From positions 1 to 64,000 of the forward strand of contig NZ_JOPJ01000004.1 of NCBI RefSeq assembly GCF_002153655.1: 64,000 nucleotides of DNA. Direction: 5' to 3'. Each line of letters begins with the position of its first letter. Positions within the stretch are counted from its first letter, which is position 1. The position numbers and the translations under genes are program-made. This stretch comes from Acetobacter okinawensis. Lineage in GTDB: Bacteria; Pseudomonadota; Alphaproteobacteria; Acetobacterales; Acetobacteraceae. This document shows positions 17,692 through 25,421 of this stretch, piece after piece. The notes below the pieces were generated by a model that searched no databases, was not told the origin of the DNA, and saw only the letters and a list, made by a program, of their open reading frames with translations.

Positions 17692-19457
17692 TTTTTAGCA
17701 ACCAGTTGGGGCTTGGCGTCAGCAGCCTTGAGACGCCCCATAATGATAATCTGCTGGATGGCGGTCAGTACGTTACTCCAGCAATAGTAGATGACCAGAC
17801 CAACCGGCTGATGCGCCATGAAGAAGGTGAACAGCAGCGGAATGAACATCATCACCTTCTGCTGTGCGGGATCAATGCTGGTGGAGCTTGCACTGATTTT
17901 CTGCATGATAAACATGCTGGCACCATACAGGATGGGCCATGCCCCCAGCGTAAGCACCGGCAGGATATGCGTCGGGTCAAAGGGAATAAGGCCGAACAGG
18001 TTGAAGATGTTGGTCGGGTCCTGTGCCGACAGATCCTTTACCCAGCCCACAAAAGGCGCATGCCGCATTTCAATTGTGACATACAGGTCCTTGTACAGGC
18101 ACCAGAAAACCGGGGCCTGAATGAACAGGGGCAGGAAGCCGCCAAACAGACTGACCTTTTCCTTACGGTACAGCATCATGATCTGCTGCTGCATAACCAC
18201 CGGGTCATCCTTGTGGCGCGCACGGATCAGGTCCACCTGCGGCTTCAGGCGCGATGTCTTCCATGTCATGCGCATCTGTTTGATGGTCAGCGGCAGGAAC
18301 GCAACCTTGACGATAACCGTAAAGGTCAGCAGAGCCATGCCAAAGCTGCCCAGATGGCTGTTCAGCCAGTCCAGCACAAAAAACACAGGACGGGTCAGGA
18401 AGGAAAGCCACCCGAAGTCCACGGCCTTCCAGAACATGGGAATGTGCAGGTCGTGCTCATACTGCTCTAACAGCCGCACTTCCTTGGCACCAGCAAACAC
18501 ATGGGCCTGCGTGGAGGCACTCTGCCCTGCACCAACCTGCACCGGAGCGGTGGCGGTAAAGCCTACCTGATACTGCCCCTGAGCGGCCTGCCACGCATAA
18601 GTACCCACAACACTGGCGGTCTGGTCAGGCACAATGGCCATCAGCCAGTATTTATCGGTAATGCCGGCCCAGCCACCTGTACCCTGATGGCTCCATGCCA
18701 CGTTTTCAGGCGGAACCCCATCATTACGGACAGATTTGTAGGACCCTTCGTTCAGGCGGTCATCAATGACCGCAATCGGGCCTTCATGCACCAGCATGCC
18801 GCCGGTTTCTTCCGGCGTGTAACCACGGTTCACACGGTAATAGGGGTAAAGGGCCACACTCTGCCCCGTGGCGTTATGCACGCGCTGGGTCACGGTGAAC
18901 ATGTAGTCCTTGTCCACCCCGAGTGCGACTTCAAACGTCAGCCCCTGACCGTTATCCCAGCTCAGTGTCAGCGGGTGGTCCGCATCCAGTACCGTGCCGG
19001 AGGCTTTCCACAATGTACGGGCGTTAGGAAGGGCAAGCGGCACATCCGAGGTTGCAGCGCGCCAGCCAAAGTCCACAAAATCAGCCCGCTTGGTGTCCAC
19101 GGGGCTGAGCACCCGCACATCCGGGCTGTCAGGCTTTACGGTCTCACGGTACTGCTTGAGCACCAGATCATCCAGCCGTGCGCCGCGCAGGTTGATGCTC
19201 CCCTGCACAGAAGGGGCGTTAATGGCAATGCGGGTATCTGGCCCATCAGACGTATCTGCCGGAGTTGCGGACGCGGAATCCCGTGGGACGACCGCCTGCC
19301 CTGCACCTGTAGCAGAAGCCGGAGCGCTCTGGCTGGCCGCAGTCTGCGCCACCTGCTGAGAGGGCTGGTGTGCCGGAGCCTGGGGAAAGAAATAATCAAA
19401 CCCGATAAGAACCAGAGCTGACAGCAATGTTGCCAGTATGAGACGTTTTGAATCCAT
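17688..19457 (-). CDS. yidC: Membrane protein insertase YidC
   Basis: YidC inserts and folds inner-membrane proteins with or without SecYEG. The 589-residue protein begins with a membrane helix (MDSKRLILATLLSALVLIGFDYFF), followed by a linker rich in Ala, Gln and Ser, and a large periplasmic domain (about 70-335). Five conserved helices follow (about 350-560), including the cytoplasmic hairpin MRMTWKTSRLKPQVDLIRAR and the GGFLPLFIQAPVFWCLYK segment. ATG 19457 is preferred over an in-frame GTG at 19484. It lies downstream of rpmH and rnpA, but no yidD is found between. Confidence 0.95.
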   Translation of the reverse strand: MDSKRLILATLLSALVLIGFDYFFPQAPAHQPSQQVAQTAASQSAPASATGAGQAVVPRDSASATPADTSDGPDTRIAINAPSVQGSINLRGARLDDLVLKQYRETVKPDSPDVRVLSPVDTKRADFVDFGWRAATSDVPLALPNARTLWKASGTVLDADHPLTLSWDNGQGLTFEVALGVDKDYMFTVTQRVHNATGQSVALYPYYRVNRGYTPEETGGMLVHEGPIAVIDDRLNEGSYKSVRNDGVPPENVAWSHQGTGGWAGITDKYWLMAIVPDQTASVVGTYAWQAAQGQYQVGFTATAPVQVGAGQSASTQAHVFAGAKEVRLLEQYEHDLHIPMFWKAVDFGWLSFLTRPVFFVLDWLNSHLGSFGMALLTFTVIVKVAFLPLTIKQMRMTWKTSRLKPQVDLIRARHKDDPVVMQQQIMMLYRKEKVSLFGGFLPLFIQAPVFWCLYKDLYVTIEMRHAPFVGWVKDLSAQDPTNIFNLFGLIPFDPTHILPVLTLGAWPILYGASMFIMQKISASSTSIDPAQQKVMMFIPLLFTFFMAHQPVGLVIYYCWSNVLTAIQQIIIMGRLKAADAKPQLVAKK

Positions 19458-19588
19458 GAGCTCTGGCCTGCTGGCCCCCTGCACTTAACAAAAATGGAAA
19501 ACTCAACGACCGCATAAAACGGTGGTCTTGAGCGGCACAACCGTGTTCCAGCGCAGGATCGGCAGAACTACAGAAATCAGGGCATGCC

Positions 19589-19915
19589 CTAATCCCGTAA
19601 ACAGAGTTTCAACGCTTTCCGAAAATCGGCCACCAGTGCGTCAAAGGCGCGCTCCCGCGTGGAGCCACGTCCTATAAGCACCAGATCCAGCCCATTCAGC
19701 GGTGTATCGGCTTCCACTCTGCGCACAACCTCACGCAGTCTGCGGCGCACCCGGTTACGCACCACGGCATTACCGACTTTTTTGGTCACCGTGAAGCCAA
19801 CACGCGCGGGGTCCGAATCGGGCCGCCTGAAAAGCTGAAGGACAAGACCAGACACCGGAGCTTTACGCCCCTTGGCTGCCATGAAGAGAAATTCTTTTCT
19901 CTTTTTGAGCCGCAT
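19589..19915 (-). CDS. rnpA: Ribonuclease P protein component
   Basis: RnpA is the protein subunit that helps the RNase P RNA cut tRNA 5' leaders. The conserved RNR-type signature is seen as [15 protein letters not shown], preceded by [13 protein letters not shown]. The start is uncertain. [11 protein letters not shown] at 19915 matches where homologues begin and gives 108 residues. In-frame ATG 19966 or GTG 19990 (directly after the rpmH stop) would add 17 or 25 residues of non-conserved sequence. The gene is part of the rpmH-rnpA-yidC-engB transcript. Confidence 0.88.
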   Translation of the reverse strand: MRLKKRKEFLFMAAKGRKAPVSGLVLQLFRRPDSDPARVGFTVTKKVGNAVVRNRVRRRLREVVRRVEADTPLNGLDLVLIGRGSTRERAFDALVADFRKALKLCLRD

Positions 19916-19990
19916 GGACGTACCCGCCCCTGCTGCTGGCTGCTCCTGACCTTCAGACCAGTCCATCAAAACCGGACTGCCGGACAACAC

Positions 19991-20125
19991 TTACGCGGAA
20001 AGGCGCTTGCGGCCCTTGGAGCGACGGTTTGCCAGGATACGACGGCCGCCAACAGTAGCCGAACGGGTGCGGAACCCGTGACGACGCTTGCGGACCAGCC
20101 GGGACGGTTGATAAGTGCGCTTCAT
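19991..20125 (-). CDS. rpmH: 50S ribosomal protein L34
   Basis: L34 has 44 residues, all strongly basic, with the family pattern [29 protein letters not shown] and the closing [11 protein letters not shown]. The ATG at 20125 has AGGGAG about nine bases upstream. It is the first gene of the rpmH-rnpA-yidC-engB unit and is driven by an excellent sigma-70-like promoter at 20198-20226. dnaA, which neighbours rpmH in many bacteria, is not here. Confidence 0.97.
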   Translation of the reverse strand: MKRTYQPSRLVRKRRHGFRTRSATVGGRRILANRRSKGRKRLSA

Positions 20126-20197
20126 GGCTGCACTCCCTTCAGTTTGAATATGCTTCGCCAGTGGCCACGTACGAGCCACTCTCTCTTGAAGTCGCGG

Positions 20198-20226
20198 CTT
20201 ATAAAGTTCAGATAGAAGAACGTCAA
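20198..20226 (-). promoter_or_regulatory. Sigma-70-type promoter for rpmH operon
   Basis: On the minus strand TTGACG (20221-20226) and TATAAG (20198-20203) are separated by exactly 17 bases. Each matches the consensus at five of six positions. The predicted start lies about 65 bases before the rpmH ATG. Confidence 0.75.
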
Positions 20227-20273
20227 TGTGCAGTGCAGAGTCGCATGACTATTCGCGCACGATCACCCACCTG

Positions 20274-20669
20274 ATGGAAAGCCGCATGCCCTCCTCATTC
20301 TCCCGGCTTCGCACCATTCTGGCCGTCACCTGCATGCCTGTTCTGAGCTATCTTCTGGGTATAGGCATTGGAGCATCACACCTGCTTACGGCCCTGCTCA
20401 TCGGCCTTGGCGCGGCATCTGCGGCGTGGGTCTGTACCCTTAATACCCCGCAGCCCGCCACAGTAGCCCCCCCTGCCAGCCCGACAGCGCCAGCAGCAGA
20501 CAGTGACCAGAAACTGCGGCATGACATACGGGGCATTGTCTCCCCCGCCATGCTGGCTGCAGAGCAGCTCTCGCTCCACAAGGACCCGGCCATTGAAAAA
20601 GCCGCAGCGACAATTAATGATTCGCTCGACAGGCTGACTGCCCGCCTTAAACAGCGCAAGACTGGTTAG
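20274..20669 (+). CDS. Membrane-anchored protein with orphan histidine-kinase-like dimerisation helix
   Basis: This protein of about 131 residues is not a recognised named family. Two adjacent hydrophobic helices (about residues 15-32 and 37-55) are followed by a Pro/Ala linker. The C-terminal helix begins KLRHDIRGIVSPAMLAAEQL near residue 85 and continues with KAAATINDSLDRLTARLK. The HDxRG...P pattern looks like the H-box region (DHp helix 1 and start of helix 2) of alphaproteobacterial sensor kinases, with a candidate phosphorylatable His, but no ATPase domain follows. ATG 20274 is chosen; 20286 is possible. It stands alone between divergent rpmH and convergent gloA. The DHp resemblance is inference from pattern only. 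Confidence 0.6.
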   Translation: MESRMPSSFSRLRTILAVTCMPVLSYLLGIGIGASHLLTALLIGLGAASAAWVCTLNTPQPATVAPPASPTAPAADSDQKLRHDIRGIVSPAMLAAEQLSLHKDPAIEKAAATINDSLDRLTARLKQRKTG

Positions 20670-20675
20670 CGGGCC

Positions 20676-21065
20676 TTACGCCTGCTCAATCAACTCGACC
20701 CGATAACCATCCGGGTCTTCCACAAAAGCAATAACTGTGGTGCCAAATTTGACTGGCCCAGCCTCGCGCACAATTTTGCCACCACCCGCACGAATACGCT
20801 CTACAGCCGCAGCCACATCAGGCACGCCAATGGCAAAATGCCCAAAGCCGGACCCCAGATCGTACCCATTGTCCTGCCCCCAGTTGTAGGTCAGCTCAAT
20901 TTCCGCCTGCCCGGCAGCGTTGTCCGCAAACCCGATAAAAACAAGCGTGTATTCACCTTCGGGCACATCCTTGCGGCGCAACTCATGCATGCCAAGCAGG
21001 GTGTAAAACGCCAGACTGCGCTCAAGATCACGGACGCGGACCATGGTGTGCAAAAAACTGGACAC
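20676..21065 (-). CDS. gloA: Lactoylglutathione lyase (glyoxalase I)
   Basis: GloA isomerises the methylglyoxal-glutathione adduct to S-lactoylglutathione for detoxification. The 129-residue protein has the two beta-alpha-beta-beta-beta modules of the family. The four expected metal ligands are visible: His in LHTMVRV, Glu in AEIELTYNWG, His in GFGHFAIGV, and Glu in DGYRVELIEQ. NWGQDNGYDLGSGFGH is the usual active-site segment. It is the last gene of the long minus-strand block, 39 bases after lpxI. Confidence 0.95.
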   Translation of the reverse strand: MSSFLHTMVRVRDLERSLAFYTLLGMHELRRKDVPEGEYTLVFIGFADNAAGQAEIELTYNWGQDNGYDLGSGFGHFAIGVPDVAAAVERIRAGGGKIVREAGPVKFGTTVIAFVEDPDGYRVELIEQA

Positions 21066-21104
21066 GGCATATTCTCCCTTAAACCAGATGGATGTGGCCT
21101 GTTC

Positions 21105-21956
21105 TTACGGTGTAGAGCCTAGGCAGACCTCTGGGTCTATAGCGATCAGGAACAGGCCCAACCGCTCGGCCTCAGCCTCGCAGGCATCTCTGTCGGTCAG
21201 GAGCGTATTCCCCGCCTCAAACGCAATTCCACGCAGGCCTGCGGCATGGGCGTTATGGAGTGTTTGCGGGCCAATGGTTGGCATATCCGCTCTTTTTTCC
21301 TGACCGGGCTTGAGCAGCTTGACCAGCACTCCGCCCTCGCCCGGCTGCTGGCAGGTACCTGCACGGGCAAGCATGGCATCCGTGCCCTCCATGGCCTCTA
21401 CAGCCAGAACAACACCGTTTTGCACCACGCAGCCCTGCCCTATGTCCAGCCTGCCAAGTGCCTGCACAACACGGACACCGTGCCGTATGTCCGCCATGGC
21501 CTGCGCATCAGGCGTAAACCGCCCCAGAACCCCGGGCTGTGCAATGGAATGGGACAGAAATTCATGCGCGCCACGCACGCAAAAGCCTTCCTCACCCAGA
21601 ATACGAACAAGGGCGGCCAGCAGCCCGTCATCCCCGGCAAACAAAGCCTTGCCAAGGCGCGCCAGAATACGCGCTCCCTCAGCATCTGGGCACAGACTGC
21701 GCAGGGATGGGCGGCGGATAGGCCCGATCAGCACCAGTTCGGTGCAGCGGTGCTCACGCAGCAGCGCCAGCATGCGCCCGGCGGCACCCAGACGTACATA
21801 TTCATGCGGCCATGGTGCCAGCACGTCAGGCTCGGCAAAACCTTCAAACCCGATGATAAAAACCGCCAACCCGGCAGCATGTGCTGCTTCGGCCACTCTG
21901 GCTGGCAGGGGGCCTCCCCCTGCCAGAATACCAACTGCGGCTGGCGCGGCTGTCAC
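21105..21956 (-). CDS. lpxI: UDP-2,3-diacylglucosamine pyrophosphatase LpxI
   Basis: LpxI hydrolyses UDP-2,3-diacylglucosamine to lipid X and UMP; it is the alphaproteobacterial replacement for LpxH. The 283-residue protein begins VGILAGGGPLPARVAEAA, contains TELVLIGPIRRPSL, then the C-terminal domain motifs IGQGCVVQNGVVLAVEAMEGTD and KPGQEKRADMPTIGPQTL, and GIAFEAGNTLL. Its start overlaps the lpxA stop by four bases, as expected for the lpxD-fabZ-lpxA-lpxI order. lpxB was not found in the window. Confidence 0.95.
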   Translation of the reverse strand: MTAAPAAVGILAGGGPLPARVAEAAHAAGLAVFIIGFEGFAEPDVLAPWPHEYVRLGAAGRMLALLREHRCTELVLIGPIRRPSLRSLCPDAEGARILARLGKALFAGDDGLLAALVRILGEEGFCVRGAHEFLSHSIAQPGVLGRFTPDAQAMADIRHGVRVVQALGRLDIGQGCVVQNGVVLAVEAMEGTDAMLARAGTCQQPGEGGVLVKLLKPGQEKRADMPTIGPQTLHNAHAAGLRGIAFEAGNTLLTDRDACEAEAERLGLFLIAIDPEVCLGSTP

Positions 21957-22813
21957 GCGCCGTCTGTTTCTGCCTGATCGGCAGCACCAGCGCGGGCAGG
22001 ACGTACCAGCCCCCGGTGGCTGGGCGCGTCAATAAAGGTCAGAATTTCCTGAATGCGATCATTCCCGGAAAAGTCCTTGCGCACCTGCTCAAGACGGGCC
22101 TGAAAAGACACATCGCCACACACTTTGGGGTAGAGGGTGAGAAAGGCTTTGCGCATCCGGTGAATTTCAGCCGACTGCACACCATTACGGCGCAGCCATA
22201 TCCAGTGCAGGCCAATCAACCGGGCACGATTACCCAGCACACTACCATAGGGGATAACATCAGCCTCAACCCCGGCCACCCCGCCCACAAGGGCAGCATG
22301 ACCAATCCTGACAAACTGATGAATGGCAGCCGAGCCCATGACACGCGCATCGTTACCGATGGTCACGTGGCCACCCATGACCACATTATTAACAATGATC
22401 ACCCGGTCGCCCAAAACGCAGTCATGCGCAACATGGGCATTGGCCATGATCAGCACATCCTGACCAACCTGCGTCAGGCCCGAACCTGTGGCTGTTCCCC
22501 TGTGAATGGTTACATGCTCGCGCACAACCGTACGGGCACCGACCTCGCACCGGGTTGGCTCGCCTTTATATTTCAGGTCCTGTGGCGCCATACCCACCGT
22601 ACAGAACGGAAAATAACGCGAATGCGCCCCCAGATGCGTATGCCCATCCACAACAACGTGGGAGATCAGCTCCACCCCGTCATCAAGAACGACATTCGGC
22701 CCCACAGTGCACCATGGGCCAATCACCACGCCACGCCCCAGCACAGCCCCCGGAGCAACCAAAGCCGTTGGGTGAACACGGGTCTGCCCGGCTTCCTCTA
22801 CTGCGTGCACCAC
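21953..22813 (-). CDS. lpxA: UDP-N-acetylglucosamine acyltransferase
   Basis: LpxA adds a 3-hydroxyacyl chain from ACP to UDP-GlcNAc, the first lipid A step. The 286-residue protein is a left-handed beta-helix of hexapeptide repeats up to about residue 190, with the catalytic His in MANAHVAHDCVLGD near 127 and the substrate-contact sequence GSAAIHQFVRIG. A helical C-terminal domain follows (EIHRMRKAFLTLY). The start is GTG at 22813 with AGGAA upstream; a second in-frame GTG follows directly. The last 20 residues are a poorly conserved tail. fabZ lies 126 bases upstream. Confidence 0.95.
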   Translation of the reverse strand: MVHAVEEAGQTRVHPTALVAPGAVLGRGVVIGPWCTVGPNVVLDDGVELISHVVVDGHTHLGAHSRYFPFCTVGMAPQDLKYKGEPTRCEVGARTVVREHVTIHRGTATGSGLTQVGQDVLIMANAHVAHDCVLGDRVIIVNNVVMGGHVTIGNDARVMGSAAIHQFVRIGHAALVGGVAGVEADVIPYGSVLGNRARLIGLHWIWLRRNGVQSAEIHRMRKAFLTLYPKVCGDVSFQARLEQVRKDFSGNDRIQEILTFIDAPSHRGLVRPARAGAADQAETDGA

Positions 22814-22939
22814 TTCAGTTCCTTATATTCCGCCTGCCTGTAACACAGAGCATGGGCTCCTGCTTCAACGGCATCTGCCAGAAAAAGCAAAGAGAATTGA
22901 AGCATATATTGACCCGACCTACGCACCAAGCGCCAAAAA

Positions 22940-23416
22940 TCAGCCCATGATCATGGCGCTAAAGGTCGCTTCCGCCACCACAACGCCATCAACACGCGCC
23001 TCACCGCGGAATTTCCACACATTGGAGCGGTGCCGTTCCTTGACAACATGAATACGCAACTGGTCGCCCGGCTCAACCGGACGGCGGAATTTTGCGCCTT
23101 CTATGGTCATGAAATAGACAAGCTTGCCTTCAAATGCTTCGCCGAGCGACAGCACAACAAGCGTGGCCGCAGTCTGGGCCATGGCTTCCACAATAAGAAC
23201 ACCGGGCATAACGGGCCGCCCCGGGAAATGACCCGGAAAAAACGGTTCGTTGACCGAGACATTCTTGATACCAGTCGCCTCTTCCCCCAGGACAATATTT
23301 TCCATCCTGTCGATAAGAAGGAAAGGATACCTGTGAGGAATCGCCTGCATGATACGGTTGACATCAATACTTGCGATTGTCTGTCCGTCCTGCCGGGATT
23401 CTTGTTTTGTCTCCAC
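22940..23416 (-). CDS. fabZ: 3-hydroxyacyl-ACP dehydratase FabZ
   Basis: FabZ dehydrates 3-hydroxyacyl-ACP in fatty-acid elongation and competes with LpxA/LpxD for hydroxyacyl-ACP. The 158-residue hot-dog protein has HRYPFLLIDR, then the catalytic segment FFPGHFPGRPVMPGVLIVEAMAQ (His near residue 63, Glu near 77), and KFRRPVEPGDQL. The start is a GTG at 23416 in the current reading. Its place between lpxD and lpxA links membrane phospholipid and lipid A supply. Confidence 0.95.
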   Translation of the reverse strand: METKQESRQDGQTIASIDVNRIMQAIPHRYPFLLIDRMENIVLGEEATGIKNVSVNEPFFPGHFPGRPVMPGVLIVEAMAQTAATLVVLSLGEAFEGKLVYFMTIEGAKFRRPVEPGDQLRIHVVKERHRSNVWKFRGEARVDGVVVAEATFSAMIMG

Positions 23417-23456
23417 GTCCCCTAAACCACCCTTTATACCGGACCATAGCCCGCGT

Positions 23457-24542
23457 TCATACTTTGCCTGAATCGTCCTTGGCCGACCCAGACGCTTTTT
23501 TAGCCAGTTTGCGCAGCACCGCCACGTTACGGAAAAACTCCCGGAACGGCATGGCAGGACTACCTATGACATCTGCTCCACGCTCAACATCCGACATAAC
23601 ACCACACTGCGCACCAATGCGCGCCTTGGCGCCAATACGAATATGACCGATCAACCCGGCCTGCGCCGCAACCGTTACATAGTCTTCCAGCACGGTTGAG
23701 CCCGAAATCCCGGCCTGAGACACCACAATACAGCAGCGCCCCAGCTGGGCATTATGCCCGATCTGCACCAGATTATCGAGCCGCGAACCCGCACCAATAA
23801 CCGTATCATTGACCGAACCGCGATCAATGGTCGAGTTGGCACCAATTTCCACGTCATGCTCGATAATGACACGACCAAGCTGTGGTACAGTCTCAAACCC
23901 TTCTGGCCCCACGGCAAAACCAAAACCATCCTGCCCGATGCGCGCACCCGGCAGAATAGTCACCCGGTCCCCCACAAGAGCATGGGAGAGTGTGACCATG
24001 GCACCAATACGGCAATCCGCCCCAAGGCGCACACCGTCCGCCACAACGGCATGGGAACCGACAATACAGCCCGGCCCCACTTCCACCGCAGCACCAATCA
24101 CAACAAATGGCCCCACCTCAGCTGTAGGGTCAACCACGGCGGACGGGTCCACCACGGCAGACGGGTGGATACCAGCCTTGCTACGGGATTGTGGGTGAAA
24201 CAGCCGCGCAATCCGCGACCATGCCAGGTAGGGGGTAGCCGTCACCAGAGCTGCGGAATGAGGAGGCACTTTTTCGGCAAATGCCGGGGCCACAATCACC
24301 AGCCCTGCCTCTGTATGCTCCAGCAGATGCGCATACCGGCGGTTATCGAGAAAGCTGACATCGCGCGCACGGGCGGCCTGCAAGGGGGCTATGCCTGCAT
24401 AGCCCTCCTGCGGGAAGCTCCCCTGCCGGGGAGGACGCAGATCAGCACCGGCGGCTTCGGCCAATGCTGCGGCATCAAATGGCCCGACACGCGCAAAAAA
24501 ACGCGGATCAGCCGGGCCGGAAGAAGCCCTGCACTCCACCAT
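23457..24542 (-). CDS. lpxD: UDP-3-O-acylglucosamine N-acyltransferase
   Basis: LpxD adds the second hydroxyacyl chain to UDP-3-O-acyl-GlcN. In 361 residues there is an N-terminal uridine-binding domain, then a beta-helix of hexapeptide repeats starting with the internally repeated DPSAVVDPSAVVDP near residue 130. The acyl-pantetheine and catalytic segment is GQDGFGFAVGPEGFETVPQLG near 200, with LVQIGHNAQLG (catalytic His) near 255. A charged C-terminal tail (KKASGSAKDDSGKV) follows. The ATG at 24542 lies two bases after the skp stop. Confidence 0.95.
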   Translation of the reverse strand: MVECRASSGPADPRFFARVGPFDAAALAEAAGADLRPPRQGSFPQEGYAGIAPLQAARARDVSFLDNRRYAHLLEHTEAGLVIVAPAFAEKVPPHSAALVTATPYLAWSRIARLFHPQSRSKAGIHPSAVVDPSAVVDPTAEVGPFVVIGAAVEVGPGCIVGSHAVVADGVRLGADCRIGAMVTLSHALVGDRVTILPGARIGQDGFGFAVGPEGFETVPQLGRVIIEHDVEIGANSTIDRGSVNDTVIGAGSRLDNLVQIGHNAQLGRCCIVVSQAGISGSTVLEDYVTVAAQAGLIGHIRIGAKARIGAQCGVMSDVERGADVIGSPAMPFREFFRNVAVLRKLAKKASGSAKDDSGKV

Positions 24543-24544
24543 TC

Positions 24545-25417
24545 TTATTTTTTCCCGGCGGGAGCCGGAGTAACCGCAGGAGCAGGCCCGGAAGCAACCA
24601 CGGACTGATCACCATCAGCCGTTGTGGGCATCTTGCCAGACTTGGCAAGTTCTTCAGGGTCCACATTCGCGTCAGGAATAAAGACACTGGGCAGAACCTT
24701 GTTCAGGTTTGTCGCCACTTCGTTGGTGATGTCCTGACCATCCACATGCAGGGCCACCTGCTCGCTGTGCAGCACAAGGTTCATACCATGTGCGGAGGCC
24801 ACTTTCTGGATCACCTGCACCAGTTCACGCTCGATCTGCCCCAGAGAGACCTGCGCGGCTTCCTGAATAATACGGTTGCGGTTACGGAAATCCCGCTGCG
24901 CTTTCATCACCTTGGCCTGCAAGCTCCGCTCGCGGGTCTGGATCTGGTCTGATGTCAGGGATTTTGCCTGAGCCTGCAAGGTCTGCTGCTCATCACGCCA
25001 GCCAGCCTGTTCGCGCTGCAGGTCCTGAGCCAGAGCATCGCGGCGGCCACCCAGCACACGCTCCACCTGCATGGCAGCGGACGTCTGGCGCATAACGCCC
25101 GGCACGCTGATAACACCGATAATGGTTGTCGGCGGAGGCGCTTCCTTGGCAATTTCAGGAGCATTGGGAATGGGGGGGAGCGGCAGAACAGGGGGAGCCT
25201 GCTCAGCGGCTTCCTGACTATCCGCCGCAGGAGCAGGGAGCGCTACCGGGGCAGGTGCCGCGTTACGTGCAGCAGGATGCGGAGCCTGTGCCGCAGGCTG
25301 GCTTTTGGGCACAAACCAGCCACTCCCGCCTTCTGCCTGAGCAGCAGGAACAAGAGCCACAGAAAAAGAAAGGCAAACAGCCCCAAGAAGGGCGGCTTTG
25401 GAACAGAAACGCATCAT
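24545..25417 (-). CDS. skp: Periplasmic OmpH/Skp-family chaperone, enlarged N-terminal linker
   Basis: Skp holds unfolded outer-membrane proteins on the way to BamA. A signal peptide is clear (MMRFCSKAALLGAVCLSF...AAQAEG). A Pro/Ala-rich segment of about 90 residues follows, and only then the Skp core: IIGVISVPGVMRQTSAAMQVERVL, long coiled helices (QREQAGWRDEQQTL, RDFRNRNRIIQEAAQ) and the closing strand HGMNLVLHSEQVALHVDGQDIT. The Pro/Ala linker and a second Pro/Ala tail are not in the 161-residue E. coli protein. The start is one of two adjacent ATGs after GAGGTA, four bases after the bamA stop. Confidence 0.88.
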   Translation of the reverse strand: MMRFCSKAALLGAVCLSFSVALVPAAQAEGGSGWFVPKSQPAAQAPHPAARNAAPAPVALPAPAADSQEAAEQAPPVLPLPPIPNAPEIAKEAPPPTTIIGVISVPGVMRQTSAAMQVERVLGGRRDALAQDLQREQAGWRDEQQTLQAQAKSLTSDQIQTRERSLQAKVMKAQRDFRNRNRIIQEAAQVSLGQIERELVQVIQKVASAHGMNLVLHSEQVALHVDGQDITNEVATNLNKVLPSVFIPDANVDPEELAKSGKMPTTADGDQSVVASGPAPAVTPAPAGKK

Positions 25418-25421
25418 TACC

